Below are positions 13,063-16,549 of a stretch of DNA of 16,549 nt, piece after piece. A program made the translations under genes and the position numbers. The stretch comes from JACPSX01 sp035288405 [NCBI: bacterium] (GTDB taxonomy: Bacteria; JACPSX01). The notes under the pieces are model-generated. The model was not told where the DNA came from and did no database searches. It saw only the letters and a program-made list of their open reading frames with translations. Each line of letters begins with the position of its first letter. Within the stretch, counting starts at the first letter, position 1. The stretch spans positions 1 to 16,549 of the forward strand of contig DATEAK010000320.1 of the NCBI GenBank assembly GCA_035288405.1, written 5' to 3'.

Positions 13063-15150
13063 TCACTCCTTTTCCGCTGCCTTCTTAGCCTCTACGATGA
13101 TCTTCTCGGCCAGATGGGGCGGAACTTCCTCGTAGTGGGAGAACTCCATGGTGAAATCACCTCTACCGCCCGTCATGGAACGAAGATCCGAAGCATATTG
13201 GAGGACTTCCGACATTGGAGCTTGGGCCTTGATGGCCTGATGTTGGTTGGCCAGCGGGGTCACTCCCGAGACACGGCCACGTTTGGAGTTGAGATCACCG
13301 ATGATGTCCCCCATGGAATCATCCGGAACGATCACCTCCATGCTCATGGTGGGCTCCAGGAGGACGGGATTCGCCTCCATAATGCCCTTTTTGAAGCCCA
13401 ACGACCCGGCAATCTTGAAAGCCATTTCGGAGGAGTCCACTTCATGGTAGGAGCCATCGAAAAGGATCACTCGAAAGTCGACAACCGGGTAGCCAGCCAG
13501 TACCCCTTGATCTTTGGCTTCGACAATTCCTTTCTCCACGGCAGGGATGTACTGACGCGGGATCGCACCACCCACGATCTTATCAACGAATTCAAACCCA
13601 CCTCCCCGGGGCAGAGGTTCGATTTCGATCCAGGTGTCACCGTATTGTCCGCGACCGCCGGTCTGCTTCTTATACCTGCCCTGAGCCTTAGCCTTTCCTC
13701 GAATCGTCTCTTTGTATGGGACCTTCGGAGTTTTCATTTCCACTTCGACTCCGAATTTTCGCTTGAGTCGCTCCAGTATCACCTCAATATGAACCTGGCC
13801 CATTCCTGACAGAATAAGCTCCTTGGTTTGAGGATCCCGCTTGGTCCTCAGTGTAGGATCTTCCTCCATAACCCGTGCCAGGGCGTTGCTGAGCTTTTCT
13901 TCGTCCCCCCGGGTTTTGGGGGCGATGGCGAAGGAGATGACCGGCTCCGGAAACTTGAGGGGAGGATACTTTATGGCCCCCTTTTCATCGCACAACGTGT
14001 CTCCCGTGGTCGTCGCTTTGAGTTTCGCAACGGCTCCGAAATCGCCGGCGCTGACTGACTCCAGCGGTTTCTGATTCTTTCCCAGGATTCCATAGATCTG
14101 CCCGATTCTTTCCCGGGTTTCCTGAGTCTTGTTATAGCAGTGGGAATCCGAGGAAATGGTACCCGAGTAGACTCGAAAAAGGCTCAGTTTCCCCGCGAAG
14201 GGATCCGCAATGGTTTTGAAGACCAGAGCGGAGAAAGCCGCATTGTCGTCAGGGGAGCGCTCCACTACCTCTCCCTGAGAGTTAACCCCCTTGGGCATGG
14301 GACTGTCCTTGGGAGAGGGCAGGAAACTCATGATTGCGTCGAGCAGCGGCGGGATTCCTATGTTGCGGAGGGCGGATCCGCAGACGACCGGGACGAGTTT
14401 TTGGGCCAGAGTTCCACTGCGCAATCCCGTTTTCAGGGCCGTCTCTTCCAATTCACCTTTCTCCAAATACTGCTCGAGCAAGGTATCATCACTTTCGGCC
14501 ACCACTTCGACGAGTTGGCTGAGATACTCGTCAACTTCTCCCTCACGATCCGGGGGGACGGGTTCTTCCGTCATCTTTCCGCTGCCGTCCGGGGAAGCGA
14601 CATAGGCCTTCCTTGCCAACAGATCGATCACGCCGGAAAAGTGATTGTCCCGATACAAGGGAAGCTGGAGAACGACCGGACGTTGAGAGAAGGCGGTCTT
14701 CAAGTCCTCGACGGCTTTAACGAAGGCCGCTCTTTCATGATCCATTTCATTGATGAAGACGATTCTGGGAAGATGGTTGTCATCGGCGAACTTCCAAACC
14801 TTGTGGGTTTGAACCTTGATACCGGAGACGGCTCCGACCAGGGCCAGAGCGCTGTCCACGATGTGCAGACACCCCTGAGTGTCGGCGGTGAAGTTTGCGT
14901 CTCCAGGCGTATCGATGAAGTTGATCTTGTTCCCCTTCCAGCGGCAGAAGGCCAGCGCCGAACTGATAGTGGTCCGGCGCTTGATTTCATCGGGATCCGC
15001 GTCCATTATGGAAGTTCCGTCCTCGACCTTTCCCGGACGATCGGTAGTACTCGTGGTGAAGAGAATGGCTTCGGAAAGGGACGTTTTCCCTCCTCCTCCG
15101 TGGGAGATGATGGCCAGGTTTCGCAGGTTCTCGATGGGGAATTCCCTCAT
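13063..15150 (-). CDS. fusA: Elongation factor G-like translational GTPase (EF-G paralog)
   Basis: The 695-residue protein has full EF-G domain order: G domain (about 1-275), domain II (about 300-390), III (about 400-475), IV (about 478-600, with GGRGQYGDTWIEIEP 498-512) and V (about 602-690, with TGGRGDFTMEFSHYEEVP 660-677). The P-loop HGGGGKTS (17-24), in place of AHIDAGKT, places it in the EF-G-like/EF-G2 branch rather than canonical FusA. Other motifs are altered: DTPGDANF (80-87) has Asp84 where elongation factors have the catalytic His, NEMD (134-137) replaces NKMD, and RRTTI (58-62) replaces RGITI. GTP hydrolysis may therefore be slow. AGGAGGTTG lies 8 bases before the ATG at 15150. 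It is followed by the SPOR gene and has its own promoter. A canonical fusA is probably elsewhere; the symbol is used loosely. Confidence 0.88.
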   Translation of the reverse strand: MREFPIENLRNLAIISHGGGGKTSLSEAILFTTSTTDRPGKVEDGTSIMDADPDEIKRRTTISSALAFCRWKGNKINFIDTPGDANFTADTQGCLHIVDSALALVGAVSGIKVQTHKVWKFADDNHLPRIVFINEMDHERAAFVKAVEDLKTAFSQRPVVLQLPLYRDNHFSGVIDLLARKAYVASPDGSGKMTEEPVPPDREGEVDEYLSQLVEVVAESDDTLLEQYLEKGELEETALKTGLRSGTLAQKLVPVVCGSALRNIGIPPLLDAIMSFLPSPKDSPMPKGVNSQGEVVERSPDDNAAFSALVFKTIADPFAGKLSLFRVYSGTISSDSHCYNKTQETRERIGQIYGILGKNQKPLESVSAGDFGAVAKLKATTTGDTLCDEKGAIKYPPLKFPEPVISFAIAPKTRGDEEKLSNALARVMEEDPTLRTKRDPQTKELILSGMGQVHIEVILERLKRKFGVEVEMKTPKVPYKETIRGKAKAQGRYKKQTGGRGQYGDTWIEIEPLPRGGGFEFVDKIVGGAIPRQYIPAVEKGIVEAKDQGVLAGYPVVDFRVILFDGSYHEVDSSEMAFKIAGSLGFKKGIMEANPVLLEPTMSMEVIVPDDSMGDIIGDLNSKRGRVSGVTPLANQHQAIKAQAPMSEVLQYASDLRSMTGGRGDFTMEFSHYEEVPPHLAEKIIVEAKKAAEKE

Positions 15151-15250
15151 TCCAACAACCTCCTTTCCTCCCCTTCGGGGTTGTATTTCCCCGAATTATC
15201 ATCAGAGGGCGGACACGATGCGAGGAATTTTCTTTAGTTACAAGAATTTA

Positions 15251-15280
15251 AGCTTAACATCCATCCTCTAATTTTGTCAA
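15251..15280 (-). promoter_or_regulatory. Candidate promoter of the EF-G-like/SPOR operon
   Basis: On the minus strand a perfect TTGACA (15280-15275) is followed after 18 bases by TAAGCT (15256-15251), a weak -10 box. The leader of about 100 bases contains CCCC-GAA-GGGG, and CAACC can pair with the GGTTG of the ribosome binding site. Confidence 0.45.
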
Positions 15281-15372
15281 GGCAACTTGGATTCTAACTT
15301 ATATGCTTTTGCGTCGCATCCGGGTACGCTGGTCATACCTCCTCTACGGGGGCCGGCCGTGCACTCACCAGG

Positions 15373-16549
15373 CTAGCCTCGGTCCCGCCGGCCTCGGAGG
15401 GCAAGTCGAACCGGACTCCCCTTAAAACCGAACCGTTGCCGCAACGAATTTTTCAGGTAACGCAGGTAGGAAAAGTGAATCCCCTCGGGATGACTGACAA
15501 ATGACACGAAGGATGGAGGAGCCGATTTTACCTGGGTGTGGTAGAAGAACTTGATGGACTTTCCCCGATAACTCGGAGGAGGGTTTCGGGAAATGATCTC
15601 TTCCATAAGGGAGTTGAGCCTCGAGGTGGAAATCTTCTTTTGCCTTTCCCGATAAAGACTTCGCACGGTGGGCAGAACTCGTTGCACTCCAGCTCCGGTG
15701 CGGGCGGAAATCCGCAGAATGGGAGCGTAGTCCAGGAACCTCAGTTGACGGCGAACTTCTTCCTCTAAATGGGCTTTCACCTGGGGGTCCCGAGGAACGA
15801 GATCCCACTTGTTCAAGAGCAGCACCGAACCGGCCCCGGAGTCTTCAATGTAGCTGGCAATTTTGGCGTCTTGCTCCGTCACGCCCGTGCTGGCGTCGAG
15901 AAGAAGGAGCGCCACATCGCAGCGTTGCAGATTTTTTAAGGCCATGATCACTGAATATTTTTCAATTCTCTGTGTCACCCTCCCCTTGCGACGGATGCCG
16001 GCGGTGTCAATGAGCACGTAGCGCTGCCCGTCCGCCACAAACTCCGCATCAATTGCGTCGCGGGTCGTGCCGGGTTCCTCGTCCACGATCACTCGCTGCT
16101 GGCCCAGCAAGCTGTTGACCAGGGAGGATTTCCCCACGTTAGGCTTTCCCACCACGGCGACCCGGATCCCTTCCGCTGAGGCATTCTCTTCGGCGGGAAC
16201 GACCCTTAGGCGGTTGACCATTTCGTCGAGAAGCTCGGCGACCCCCAGTCCGTGCTCTGCGGAGACCGGCCAGAGAGGCTCGATACCCAAGGTGGAAAAT
16301 TCCGGGACGTCCTTTTCCTTCTCCATGGTGTCTGCTTTGTTCAGGACCGCGAGGAAAGCTTTGCCATGCCGGCGTAGGAGAGCAACGATCTCTCGATCGA
16401 TCGGGGTCAGTCCCTGGCTTAAGTCAAAAACTACGAGTATGAGGTCGGCTTCCTCGATAGCCAAGAGGGTCTGTTCGAGGACCTGGGCAGACAAACCTTT
16501 TTCGGATCTCTCGAACCCTCCCGTATCTACCGCCACAAACGGCGTTCCA
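15373..16549 (-). CDS. der: GTPase Der / EngA (partial, N-terminus beyond the right edge)
   Basis: Der is an essential tandem-G-domain GTPase for 50S ribosomal subunit assembly. The frame is open to the right edge and reads GTPFVAVDTGGFE there, which is the G3 region of the first G domain, so roughly the first 50 residues are missing. A GTG at 16536 is internal, not a start. Counting from that GTG, the first G domain shows NKAD (66-69) and VSAEHG (91-96). The second shows VGKPNVGKSS (129-138), EPGTTRD (154-160), IDTAGIRRKG (176-185), NKWD (242-245) and ISARTG. The C-terminal KH-like domain contains NPPPSYRGKSIKFFYHTQVK. All key motifs are intact. It ends with TAG 222 bases before the EF-G-like start codon. 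Confidence 0.96.
   Translation of the reverse strand, partial: GTPFVAVDTGGFERSEKGLSAQVLEQTLLAIEEADLILVVFDLSQGLTPIDREIVALLRRHGKAFLAVLNKADTMEKEKDVPEFSTLGIEPLWPVSAEHGLGVAELLDEMVNRLRVVPAEENASAEGIRVAVVGKPNVGKSSLVNSLLGQQRVIVDEEPGTTRDAIDAEFVADGQRYVLIDTAGIRRKGRVTQRIEKYSVIMALKNLQRCDVALLLLDASTGVTEQDAKIASYIEDSGAGSVLLLNKWDLVPRDPQVKAHLEEEVRRQLRFLDYAPILRISARTGAGVQRVLPTVRSLYRERQKKISTSRLNSLMEEIISRNPPPSYRGKSIKFFYHTQVKSAPPSFVSFVSHPEGIHFSYLRYLKNSLRQRFGFKGSPVRLALRGRRDRG

Noticed and set aside
14140-15237. A 365-codon plus-strand open frame opposite the EF-G-like gene
   Set aside because: It is antisense to the conserved G domain and has no recognisable motif.
15277-15336. A 19-residue minus-strand reading frame after der with GAGGAGGT just before its ATG
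   Set aside because: The Shine-Dalgarno is only about one base from the ATG, too close for efficient initiation, and the frame ends inside the -35 box of the EF-G-like promoter. No leader-peptide logic such as codon runs is visible.

Overview
The window reads as a stretch of chromosome from an anaerobic, moderately GC-rich Gram-negative bacterium, most likely of the Desulfobacterota (former Deltaproteobacteria). The pointers are a 2-hydroxyacyl-CoA dehydratase/benzoyl-CoA reductase-type gene pair, a large UPF0182 membrane protein, an ihfA-merR-tRNA-Pro-pcm order that I recall from Geobacter-like genomes, and an EF-G-like GTPase followed by a SPOR-domain protein. This assignment rests on recalled family distribution, not on a search. 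No phage, transposase, CRISPR array or plasmid gene was seen.

Left block, all minus strand (1-5479). Transcription runs from a SLOG/LOG-type nucleotide-binding protein to apt (adenine phosphoribosyltransferase), then to a seven-helix UPF0182 membrane protein. After a 118-base gap with a dyad symmetry come two dehydratase-family subunits that overlap by ATGA. The second of these runs off the left edge. The first subunit appears to have lost all the usual iron-sulfur ligand cysteines, while the second keeps the cysteine expected in the part visible. This is the most unusual protein-level observation here.

Centre, plus strand (5940-8216). A metallo-beta-lactamase-fold hydrolase and a polysaccharide-deacetylase-like protein form a two-gene operon. 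An HU/IHF-type DNA-binding protein follows, behind a leader that can form a hairpin. A convergent HDOD-GGDEF protein (8233-9834, minus) ends 16 bases from it.

Right block, all minus strand (10176-16549). From upstream to downstream it holds der/engA (N-terminus off the right edge), an EF-G-like GTPase with altered G-domain motifs, a SPOR-domain membrane protein, ihfA, a MerR-type regulator, tRNA-Pro(GGG), pcm and tRNA-Pro(CGG). The EF-G-like gene, ihfA and tRNA-Pro(CGG) each have a recognisable sigma70-like promoter. A 14-bp hairpin (17 bp with an inner extension) separates tRNA-Pro(GGG) from pcm.

Most of the window is housekeeping or widely conserved. I did not find a clearly new multi-gene system. 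The best leads are the apparently cluster-less dehydratase subunit, the motif-altered EF-G paralog, and the structured leaders in front of the dehydratase and HDOD-GGDEF genes.
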